10,016 nucleotides of DNA from assembly GCA_002394725.1 (NCBI GenBank), contig DGUQ01000054.1, positions 7,768 through 17,783 on the forward strand, in the 5' to 3' direction. Shown piece by piece: positions 1-7,113 of this stretch. This DNA comes from Ruminococcaceae bacterium UBA4306 (GTDB taxonomy: Bacteria > Bacillota > Clostridia > Oscillospirales > Acutalibacteraceae). A model generated the notes under the pieces. That model did not search any database, had not been told where the DNA came from, and worked only from the letters and a program-made list of their open reading frames with translations. Numbering within the stretch: the first letter of the stretch is position 1; every line of letters begins with the position of its first letter. The translations under genes and the position numbers were made by a program.

Positions 1-1013
1 ATGATCATCACCGCGGCGAACGCGATCAGGGTGGGGGAGGTAACGGCTGTCTTGATCTTATCCTTATACGGCAGTACGGTGTCGCCGTTTTTGAGCGTGA
101 AGAAGCTGCCGTCATCCTTGCTGACAAAGCGCCTGATAAAAATGAAAGAGAGGACGCCCAGGATCACAAAGAGGATCCCGTAGCACAGATTGGCTGTCAT
201 TTCGTTGATAACCTTGTAGGAGATCAGGATGTCTGACAGCACGGAAAGCCCGTTGTTAAAAAAGTGCACGATGATCGACGGGAGCAGTGAATTCGCCTTG
301 ATGTCAATGAACGCGAATACCAGACCGCAGCAGAAGGTGAACGGCAGCTGTACAAAGTTGCCGTGCATCAGCGCGAATAACGTGGACGATACCAAAATCG
401 CCAAGCCCTCCGAGAACGGTCTGAGGATCCCCATAGCGATACCGCGAAAGGCGAATTCCTCCGCCAGAGCAGGCATGATCGCGACGACCAGAAAGTACAA
501 AAGGATGTTCGGCTGATCGCCTACGTCAAAGTTGCCTCCGGTATTCTCTACGCCGAACAGTCCGAAAACGCCGTTGACCAGCGATACCACGTTGTTGCTC
601 ATCAGCGAGAAGCACAGCCCGACGACGCAAAGCTGCGCCAACAATCCCGCGCCGATTTTCTCAAAAGGGAAAATACCGGAAAAACGGATCTTTCGGATCA
701 GGCAGTAGACAGCGCCGACAAGAAAGAATACGACCATCGAGATCACGCCGTTTTCAAGCAGCAGGAATTCTCCCGACGATTGATCGATCCCCTTTGCCAT
801 TACCGCAATTGACAGGATCAGACTGAATACCAGCTCAAAGCCGAAGAACAACAGCATGAGCAAGCCGATGCTGTTGGCGTTTTTTCTGAGGTTGCGGCGA
901 TAGGTATTTTGTCGCTGTATTTCGGGGTCGGGCTGCAGCGGATAATACATCGGCTGCATATATTGCGGCTGCGCAGGATACGCCTGCTGTGTCGGTTGGG
1001 GATAGTATTGCAC
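1..1013 (-). CDS. CPBP-family intramembrane metalloprotease (partial, 3' end outside window)
   Basis: Read on the minus strand from a GTG at 1013-1011, the frame stays open for 337 codons to the window edge. The GTG is chosen because an AGGAGA site (1021-1026) lies 7 nt upstream and an in-frame TGA (1019-1017) rules out a longer start. All three CPBP (Abi/CAAX-protease-like) motifs are present: EExxxR as E185-E186...R190, FxxxH ending at H217, and HxxxN as H250...N254. These are the predicted metal-binding and catalytic residues of a glutamate-type membrane protease. About eight hydrophobic segments can be seen, the first near residues 48-73. Residues 2-30 form a Tyr/Pro/Gln-rich, probably cytoplasmic tail. 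The family includes CAAX-type proteases and bacteriocin-immunity proteins; the substrate here cannot be told. It is transcribed away from infC, so it is not part of that operon. Family assignment is strong, function is open. Confidence 0.9.
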   Translation of the reverse strand, partial: MQYYPQPTQQAYPAQPQYMQPMYYPLQPDPEIQRQNTYRRNLRKNANSIGLLMLLFFGFELVFSLILSIAVMAKGIDQSSGEFLLLENGVISMVVFFLVGAVYCLIRKIRFSGIFPFEKIGAGLLAQLCVVGLCFSLMSNNVVSLVNGVFGLFGVENTGGNFDVGDQPNILLYFLVVAIMPALAEEFAFRGIAMGILRPFSEGLAILVSSTLFALMHGNFVQLPFTFCCGLVFAFIDIKANSLLPSIIVHFFNNGLSVLSDILISYKVINEMTANLCYGILFVILGVLSFIFIRRFVSKDDGSFFTLKNGDTVLPYKDKIKTAVTSPTLIAFAAVMI

Positions 1014-1073
1014 GTTTCATTCTCCTAATAAAATAGTTTCTTTCTCTATATCGATGATCGGATAAAATAATCC

Positions 1074-1102
1074 TTGACAAATATCGATGAAGATATTATA
1101 AT
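1074..1102 (+). promoter_or_regulatory. Sigma-A promoter of the infC-rpmI-rplT operon
   Basis: A perfect TTGACA (1074-1079) and a perfect TATAAT (1097-1102) are separated by exactly 17 nt. The expected start is near 1109, leaving a leader of about 176 nt before infC. It is the only near-consensus promoter I see in the window, which fits a highly expressed ribosomal-protein operon. Confidence 0.88.
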
Positions 1103-1123
1103 ACATTACGAAAACAAAGTAAA
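1095..1123 (-). promoter_or_regulatory. Possible minus-strand sigma-A promoter for the CPBP gene
   Basis: On the minus strand a perfect TATAAT (1100-1095) has a TTTACT box (1123-1118, 4 of 6 matches to TTGACA) 17 nt upstream. Transcription would begin near 1088 and give a leader of about 75 nt before the GTG. The -10 box overlaps that of the infC promoter because TATTATAATA is nearly palindromic. The match could be chance in an AT-rich stretch. Confidence 0.4.
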
Positions 1124-1284
1124 GCGGAATTCCGTAAAACTTGCGGATAAGGCTTTCACCTGTGGGGTGTCGTCTGCACGGGTCAATACAATCGGGGGAG
1201 ATTTCCCTTATCCTTGTATTGTGTGCGGACGGAGTTATCTGTCCGCTTTTCTGTTTGTTTAAGAAACTTTGGAGGTGCTTACAC
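1109..1284 (+). ncRNA. L20-type attenuator leader of the infC operon
   Basis: The leader can form two mutually exclusive structures. In the antiterminator, 1171-1180 pairs with 1222-1231 (10 bp, two G-U) and, after a 3-nt bulge, CAATACAA (1184-1191) pairs with TTGTATTG (1214-1221). A small GGGA/TCCC hairpin (1196-1199 with 1204-1207) sits on top. In the alternative, 1225-1233 pairs with 1238-1246 to form an intrinsic terminator. In Firmicutes such as Bacillus subtilis, L20 binds the leader of this same operon and promotes premature termination. By position and architecture this should be a member of the Rfam L20_leader family. A short CACC/GGTG hairpin (1157-1160 with 1166-1169) could compete with the antiterminator's 5' side. 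The helices are read from the sequence; the ligand is inferred from gene order. Confidence 0.8.
1225..1260 (+). terminator. Conditional intrinsic terminator in the infC leader
   Basis: GCGGACGGA (1225-1233) pairs with TCTGTCCGC (1238-1246) as a 9-bp stem with one G-U pair and a GTTA loop. It is followed at once by the T-rich run TTTTCTGTTTGTTT (1247-1260). It lies upstream of the infC start, so it must be regulated. Its 5' arm is also the 3' arm of the antiterminator helix. Confidence 0.85.
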
Positions 1285-1803
1285 ATCGCTAAACAGGAAC
1301 CTCAAATCAATGAGGAAATTCGTGACAGAGAGTTACGCGTAATCGGATCTGACGGCACACAGCTCGGCATTATGTCGGCTGCCGACGCCCAGCATATCGC
1401 GGACGAAAAGAATCTCGACCTCGTCAAGATCGCTCCCCAGGCAAAGCCGCCTGTCTGCAAGATCATGGACTACGGCAAGTATCGCTTTGAACAGGCGAAG
1501 CGTGAAAAAGAGGCGAGAAAAAATCAGCATACCGTCGAGGTCAAGGAGATTAAGCTCTCCCTGAATATCGATACCCATGACTTTAACACCAAGCTCAAGA
1601 ACGCGAAGAAATTCCTGACGCACGGTGATAAGGTCAAGGTTTCCATCCGTTTCAGAGGACGTGAGATGGGACATTCCGAGTACGGCTACGATATCATGAA
1701 GCGTTTTTCCGACGCTTGCGCCGAGGAGGCGAATATCGAACGTCCGGCGAAACTGGACGGCCGCCAGATGATCATGTTCCTGGCTCCCAAGCCCACCAAG
1801 TAA
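1285..1803 (+). CDS. infC: Translation initiation factor IF-3 (ATC start codon)
   Basis: The protein has 172 residues, normal for IF3. IF3 binds the 30S subunit, prevents premature 50S joining and monitors initiator tRNA and start-codon pairing. The N-terminal domain begins with the typical QINEEIRDRELRVI (residues 7-20). The IF3 signature around KIMDYGKYRFEQAKREKEA (59-77) leads into the basic linker, and the C-terminal domain starts near residue 84. The start is ATC at 1285: a GGAGG site (1271-1275) lies 9 nt upstream, homologous protein sequence begins exactly there, and there is no ATG, GTG or TTG in frame between the leader terminator and codon 30. Rare ATT/ATC starts are a known feature of infC and make its translation sensitive to IF3 itself. 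It is the first gene of the operon with rpmI and rplT. An ATG-only search would extend it wrongly to 1141, through the attenuator. Confidence 0.97.
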   Translation: MAKQEPQINEEIRDRELRVIGSDGTQLGIMSAADAQHIADEKNLDLVKIAPQAKPPVCKIMDYGKYRFEQAKREKEARKNQHTVEVKEIKLSLNIDTHDFNTKLKNAKKFLTHGDKVKVSIRFRGREMGHSEYGYDIMKRFSDACAEEANIERPAKLDGRQMIMFLAPKPTK

Positions 1804-1816
1804 CAAACCAAAGTCA

Positions 1817-1850
1817 TTGCCTGTGTTCGGCGTTCGCTGAACTACGGCAA
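1817..1850 (+). promoter_or_regulatory. Stem-loop between infC and rpmI
   Basis: TTGCC (1817-1821) pairs with GGCAA (1846-1850). Inside it, GTTCGGC (1825-1831) pairs with GCTGAAC (1836-1842, one G-T pair), with a symmetrical 3x3 internal loop between the two helices. No T-run follows, so it is not a terminator. It may protect the message or act as a second control site; in Escherichia coli L20 binds RNA upstream of rpmI. The L20 link is speculative. Confidence 0.5.
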
Positions 1851-1881
1851 GCTCAACCGATTAAAAAGGAGGATTTTTAAT

Positions 1882-2079
1882 ATGCCTAAGATCAAAACAC
1901 ACAGCGGCGCGAAGAAGCGCTTCAAATTGAGCAAGAACGGTAAGGTTATCCGCGCTCATGCTAACAAGAGCCATATCCTGAACAAGAAGACCACCAAGCG
2001 TAAGAGAGGTCTGAGAAAGACTGCTGTCGCAGACAAGACCAATGTAGCTCAGGTTAAGCGCCTGATCCCCTACAAATAA
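1882..2079 (+). CDS. rpmI: 50S ribosomal protein L35 (bL35)
   Basis: The product is a complete 65-residue, strongly basic protein, the usual bL35 length. The N-terminal signature [13 protein letters not shown] (residues 3-15) is typical, and the C-terminal half has the family's [10 protein letters not shown] (35-44) and ends VKRLIPYK. bL35 is a small component of the large ribosomal subunit. The ATG is preceded by AAGGAGG (1866-1872) with 9 nt spacing. It lies 78 nt after infC and 41 nt before rplT in the conserved infC-rpmI-rplT order, so it is presumably co-transcribed from the promoter at 1074-1102 and shares the leader attenuator. Identification is secure. Confidence 0.97.
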   Translation: MPKIKTHSGAKKRFKLSKNGKVIRAHANKSHILNKKTTKRKRGLRKTAVADKTNVAQVKRLIPYK

Positions 2080-2120
2080 TCAACGCTTATTGACTATAGA
2101 ATTATCGGAGGTAAAGATAA

Positions 2121-2471
2121 ATGGCACGTATTAAAGGCGCGATGATGACTCGCAAGAGAAGAAAAAAGACATTAAAGCTCGCTAAGGGCTATTACGGTGC
2201 AAAATCCAAGCATTTTAAGATGGCGAAGCAGCAGGTGATGAAGAGCGGTAACTACGCTTACATCGGCCGCAAGCAGAAGAAGAGAGATTTCCGCAGACTG
2301 TGGATCACCCGTATCTCTGCCGGCTGCAAGGCTAACGGCACCAACTATTCTACCTTTATGAACGGTCTGAAGAAAGCCGGCATCACCCTGAACCGCAAGG
2401 TTCTGTCCGAGATCGCGATCGCCGATCCCGCCGCCTTCACCGCTCTCGTAGAGCAGGTTAAAAACGCATAA
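2121..2471 (+). CDS. rplT: 50S ribosomal protein L20 (bL20)
   Basis: The product has 116 residues, normal for bL20. Hallmarks are the long basic N-terminal extension ([20 protein letters not shown], residues 10-29), [16 protein letters not shown] (47-62) and [19 protein letters not shown] sequence, here [14 protein letters not shown] (75-88), in the globular domain. bL20 binds 23S rRNA early in 50S assembly and is also the autoregulator of this operon in bacteria, so it probably acts on the leader at 1109-1284. GGAGG (2107-2111) sits 9 nt before the ATG. It is the last gene of the operon, with a strong terminator 13 nt after its stop codon. Confidence 0.97.
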   Translation: MARIKGAMMTRKRRKKTLKLAKGYYGAKSKHFKMAKQQVMKSGNYAYIGRKQKKRDFRRLWITRISAGCKANGTNYSTFMNGLKKAGITLNRKVLSEIAIADPAAFTALVEQVKNA

Positions 2472-2483
2472 AAAGCTATAACT

Positions 2484-2515
2484 GCGTTTGGGTAACCCCC
2501 AAACGCTTTTATATT
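2484..2515 (+). terminator. Intrinsic terminator of the infC-rpmI-rplT operon
   Basis: GCGTTTGGG (2484-2492) pairs perfectly with CCCAAACGC (2498-2506) around a 5-nt loop, followed by TTTTATATT. The 9-bp stem and its position just after rplT make this the operon's end. Confidence 0.92.
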
Positions 2516-2547
2516 GTCCGCCGCCATAAGGATCGATTTCTTTTTTC

Positions 2548-2622
2548 GTAGGGGATGACGCTTGCGACATTCCAAAACGCATGTCAAGATGACACCCAAT
2601 CGCGGAGCACATCAAACGCTCT
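2548..2622 (+). repeat. GTAGGG hairpin repeat, copy A
   Basis: The copy starts with GTAGGGG and a hairpin: 2552-2557 pairs with 2568-2573 (one G-T), then an A.A mismatch, a CG/CG inner pair and a CTTG loop. A tail follows containing GTCAAGATGACACCCA (2583-2598) and GCGGAGCAcATCAAACGC. The same layout recurs at 4701. It belongs to the 2516-2794 stretch, in which I find no gene. It is probably a dispersed, non-coding, REP-like element. Confidence 0.7.
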
Positions 2623-2627
2623 ACCGT

Positions 2628-2653
2628 GGGTCGTCATAAATGTCGACCCCTAC
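2628..2653 (-). repeat. GTAGGG hairpin repeat, copy B (inverted, hairpin part only)
   Basis: Read on the minus strand this begins GTAGGGGTCG. GGGTCG pairs with CGACCC (2644-2649 with 2628-2633), followed by an A.A mismatch and a short CAT/ATG inner stem. The architecture matches copy A, but the stem bases differ and the pairing is kept. No tail sequence is recognisable. It faces copy A, so the two may form one composite. Confidence 0.55.
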
Positions 2654-2674
2654 AAATCCTCTGCAACATTTATT

Positions 2675-2757
2675 GTAGGGGAGGGGCGTGGCACGCGTGT
2701 CTGCTCCTCCCGAAACGTCCGTCAAGATGACACCCATATGCGAAGCAAATCCAACGC
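2675..2757 (+). repeat. GTAGGG hairpin repeat, copy C
   Basis: It starts GTAGGGGAGG. The stem GGGAGG (2679-2684) pairs with CCTCCC (2706-2711) and encloses a longer, partly paired interior. The tail repeats GTCAAGATGACACCCA exactly (2721-2736, identical to 2583-2598) and then GCGAAGCAAATCCAACGC, a diverged form of copy A's tail. It ends about 38 nt before the methyltransferase start. Confidence 0.65.
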
Positions 2758-2794
2758 CCCCAACCATAATATTTTAACCACAACAGGTAACCAT

Positions 2795-3580
2795 ATGGAA
2801 CAAATTTCTTCAAAAGAAAATAAACGAATCAAAACCATCAAAAAGCTCTTGTCCTCCGCGTCCTTTCGCAGGGAAGAGGGCGTTTTCGTCGCGGAGGGAC
2901 TGCGGCTGTGCGGCGACGCAATCAAAAGCGGCGCCGAGATTATCTCCGCTTTCTTTTCCGAGAGCTTTTACAATAAGAACGAATCTTTTGTAAAGGAAGC
3001 CGCTTCAACCACACAACAGACATTCCTGCTCAAAGACAACGTCTTTGCCGCTGTGTCCGATACCAAAACGCCGCAGGGCGTGTTGTTCCTCATAAAAACA
3101 CTTGACAAAACCATCGACTTTGATAAAATTAAGAATAATGGAAAAGTATTGGCTTTGGAGACCGTACAGGATCCCGTCAACCTCGGCACGATCCTGAGAA
3201 CCGCCGAGGCGCTGGGCGTTGATCTGGTCATTCTGACCCGTGATTGCTGTGATATTTACGCGCCCAAGGTAACGCGCGGCAGTATGGGCGCGGTATTCCG
3301 AATGCCTTTCCATATCACCGACGACCTGCCCGAACTGATCGGACGCTTCAACGCGTTCGGCGCCTCCTACGCGGCAGTGCTCGACGAAACCTCCGTTTCC
3401 TTGAATGACTGTACCTTCGGGGGAGCGGTATTGACCGTTGTCGGCAACGAGGGCAACGGCATCACGCCTAAGACCGTTGAGGCGTGTACCCATCGGCTGT
3501 ATATTCCGATGCGCGGCGACGCGGAATCGCTCAATGTCTCCGCCGCCGCAAGTATCATTCTCTGGGAAATGACAAAATGA
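2795..3580 (+). CDS. SpoU/TrmH-family RNA 2'-O-methyltransferase
   Basis: The product has 261 residues, typical for the stand-alone TrmH/SpoU type. It should transfer a methyl group from SAM to a ribose 2'-OH in rRNA or tRNA. Residues 1 to about 100 look like the L30e-like substrate-binding domain (REEGVFVAEG at 26-35 is characteristic). The SPOUT knot domain follows with motif I QDPVNLGTILRTAEA (125-139, N129 and R135), motif II KVTRGSMGAVF (158-168) and motif III VGNEGNGI (216-223) plus IPMRGDAESLNVSAAAS (237-253). The exact target site cannot be told. The ATG at 2795 is chosen because family homology starts there. Only a weak AGGT (2785-2788) precedes it. The frame is open back to 2555, but that part is repeat DNA. 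Its stop overlaps the dprA start (ATGA), implying translational coupling. Confidence 0.93.
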   Translation: MEQISSKENKRIKTIKKLLSSASFRREEGVFVAEGLRLCGDAIKSGAEIISAFFSESFYNKNESFVKEAASTTQQTFLLKDNVFAAVSDTKTPQGVLFLIKTLDKTIDFDKIKNNGKVLALETVQDPVNLGTILRTAEALGVDLVILTRDCCDIYAPKVTRGSMGAVFRMPFHITDDLPELIGRFNAFGASYAAVLDETSVSLNDCTFGGAVLTVVGNEGNGITPKTVEACTHRLYIPMRGDAESLNVSAAASIILWEMTK

Positions 3581-4686
3581 CCAACGCGACAAAATACTAT
3601 ATCTGGCTCAGCCTCGCGCTCGGCTACAGTACGCCCAAGTGCAAGGCGCTCGCGTCAATCTATCCGAATATCACCGTGTTTTATCAGGGCGGCGTTATGG
3701 AGTGGCGATTATCCGGCGTTTTGAACGACAAGGATATTGCCGCTCTTGAAGCTACGCCCCTCGAAAAAGCCTATGAGGTGATCGCGCGGTGTAATGAGCT
3801 CGGTATCAGTATCCTGTCGCTCGACGATCCGAGTTATCCCGAAAAGCTCAAGGAGCTCTACGATCCGCCCGCGGTATTATATATGAAAGGGCGTTTGCCC
3901 GATTTTACGCGGCATCTGAGCATCGGCGTCGTCGGTACGCGCAACGCGACCGCCTACGGCAAAAAGACCTCTCATGTGCTCGCCGGCTCTCTCGCAAAGG
4001 TGGGCGTGATCATCATCAGCGGCGGCGCTCTCGGCATCGACAGCCTGAGCCATACCGCGGCGCTGGAGACCGGCGGCGTGACGATCTGTGTTTTGGGCTG
4101 CGGCATCAACTATCCCTATCTGATGGGCAACGCGCGCATGCGTAATACGATCGCCGAACGCGGCGCGCTCATCAGCGAGTATCCGCCCGATTATCCCCCG
4201 GGGAAATACACTTTCCCCGAGCGCAACCGTATTATCTCGGGATTGTCCGACGGCGTTCTGGTAGTTGAAGCAGGCGCGAAGAGCGGCTCTCTGATCACGG
4301 CGCGTAACGCGTTGGAGCAGAACCGCGATGTGTTCGCCGTGATGGGCAACATCACCTCGCCCTATTCGCAGGGCACCAACGCGCTGATCAAGGACGGCGC
4401 GATCCCCGTCACGGATTATACCGACATCCTCTCATATTATCCGCAGTTTCATCTCGTGGGTGATCCCAACGATATCGTCGAGGACATCCCTGTACATAAA
4501 TCCGATATCGACGTCAGCGCGGACGCCGTGAAGGTATACCGTGCCGTCACCGCTGAGCCTGTCCACATCGATACGATCACATCCGCTGTCAAGCTCCCAG
4601 TCAATGTTGTGTTGCAGGCACTGACCGAGCTGGAGCTCGAGGGGCTGATCCAAGCAGAAAAAGGCAGGATGTACCGGTTGATATAG
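3577..4686 (+). CDS. dprA: DNA-processing protein DprA (Smf)
   Basis: The product has 369 residues. DprA binds incoming single-stranded DNA and loads RecA during natural transformation; it is also widespread in bacteria not known to be competent. The Rossmann-like core shows VGTRNATAYG (119-128), SGGALGID (148-155), FPERNRIISGLS (213-224) and VVEAGAKSGSLITA (229-242). Residues from about 313 to the end form the winged-helix domain often found at the C-terminus. In the SGxARGID motif the usually basic residue is Leu152. The ATG at 3577 overlaps the upstream TGA as ATGA, with a modest GGGA 9 nt before it. An in-frame ATG at 3484 lies inside the methyltransferase gene and would add residues unlike any DprA. 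The order dprA-topA-trmFO matches Firmicutes synteny. No terminator is seen before topA. Confidence 0.95.
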   Translation: MTNATKYYIWLSLALGYSTPKCKALASIYPNITVFYQGGVMEWRLSGVLNDKDIAALEATPLEKAYEVIARCNELGISILSLDDPSYPEKLKELYDPPAVLYMKGRLPDFTRHLSIGVVGTRNATAYGKKTSHVLAGSLAKVGVIIISGGALGIDSLSHTAALETGGVTICVLGCGINYPYLMGNARMRNTIAERGALISEYPPDYPPGKYTFPERNRIISGLSDGVLVVEAGAKSGSLITARNALEQNRDVFAVMGNITSPYSQGTNALIKDGAIPVTDYTDILSYYPQFHLVGDPNDIVEDIPVHKSDIDVSADAVKVYRAVTAEPVHIDTITSAVKLPVNVVLQALTELELEGLIQAEKGRMYRLI

Positions 4687-4700
4687 TGAGATCTGCTTTT

Positions 4701-4775
4701 GTAGGGTACGGCGCTTGCGACGTACCGCAACGCGTGATAAGCTCTCTTTTATAAGCGGAGCAAATCGATCCCGCG
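4701..4775 (+). repeat. GTAGGG hairpin repeat, copy D
   Basis: After GTAGGG, GGTACG (4705-4710) pairs with CGTACC (4721-4726), followed by a G.A mismatch, CG/CG and a CTTG loop. The loop and inner pairs are the same as in copy A, with different but still complementary stem bases. The tail keeps AACGCGTGATAAG and GCGGAGCAAATC. It lies in the 167-nt dprA-topA gap. Confidence 0.7.
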
Positions 4776-4790
4776 CTCCTGTTCGATCAC

Positions 4791-4822
4791 CTGAAACAGT
4801 CTATTACTACATTTTATATAAA
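4791..4822 (+). promoter_or_regulatory. Weak candidate promoter for topA
   Basis: CTGAAA (4791-4796, 4 of 6 matches) lies 18 nt before TATATA (4815-4820, 4 of 6), inside an AT-rich stretch 30-60 nt upstream of topA. This is the best candidate in the gap, but such matches are common by chance. Confidence 0.25.
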
Positions 4823-4853
4823 AACAGAAAGCAAACCATTTGGAGGACGAATA

Positions 4854-6923
<2,070 letters not shown>

Positions 6924-6945
6924 ACAGTTGTGAGAATGATTGTAA

Positions 6946-7112
6946 AGCCTTCCCCTTGAGGGGAAGGTGTCGCCGCCGATTGTGGCGGTGACGGATGAGG
7001 TGGAAGCGGTTCCACTTTATCCCGTTGATAGATAGATTGGTAAGGTTTTTACCTCATCCGACCTTTTCGGCTTTAGAGCCGAAAAGCCCACCTTCCCCTC
7101 AAGGGGAAGGCT
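6946..7112. repeat. 167-bp MITE-like element with perfect 24-bp terminal inverted repeats
   Basis: Positions 6946-6969 and 7089-7112 are exact reverse complements over 24 bases, and each arm is itself a hairpin (CCTTCCCC/GGGGAAGG). Inside, 6992-7001 is exactly complementary to 7051-7060, and CTTTTCGGCT (7063-7072) forms a perfect hairpin with 7077-7086. GTGGAA/TTCCAC around 7000-7015 and a GTCGCCGCC-type stem (6969-6992) are also present. No transposase or credible ORF is present. Only a 2-bp AA flank is shared, so a target duplication is uncertain. It may be a non-autonomous mobile element moved by an enzyme elsewhere. Confidence 0.85.
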
Positions 7113-7113
7113 A

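Noticed and set aside
835..1020. Minus-strand ORF starting at ATG 1020 (81 codons when extended to 1080)
   Set aside because: The Shine-Dalgarno abuts this ATG with no spacing, and the frame overlaps the motif-bearing CPBP frame, which starts at GTG 1013.
1141..1284. ATG-initiated extension of infC
   Set aside because: It runs through the attenuator and terminator; IF3 homology and the GGAGG spacing place the start at ATC 1285.
2548..2760. CRISPR-like array between rplT and the methyltransferase gene
   Set aside because: The repeats are few, degenerate, of mixed orientation and unevenly spaced, with hairpins rather than unique spacers.
2742..2770. Possible promoter for the methyltransferase-dprA pair
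   Set aside because: CATAAT (2765-2770) matches a -10 well, but the region 17 nt upstream has only two matches to TTGACA.
2555..2794. In-frame 80-codon extension upstream of the RNA methyltransferase
   Set aside because: It translates repeat DNA (copies A-C), has no family homology, and the usual N-terminus begins at ATG 2795.
6946..7112. Terminator function for the hairpins after topA
   Set aside because: The stems are strong, but none is followed by a T-run on the plus strand; the paired inverted ends fit a mobile element better.
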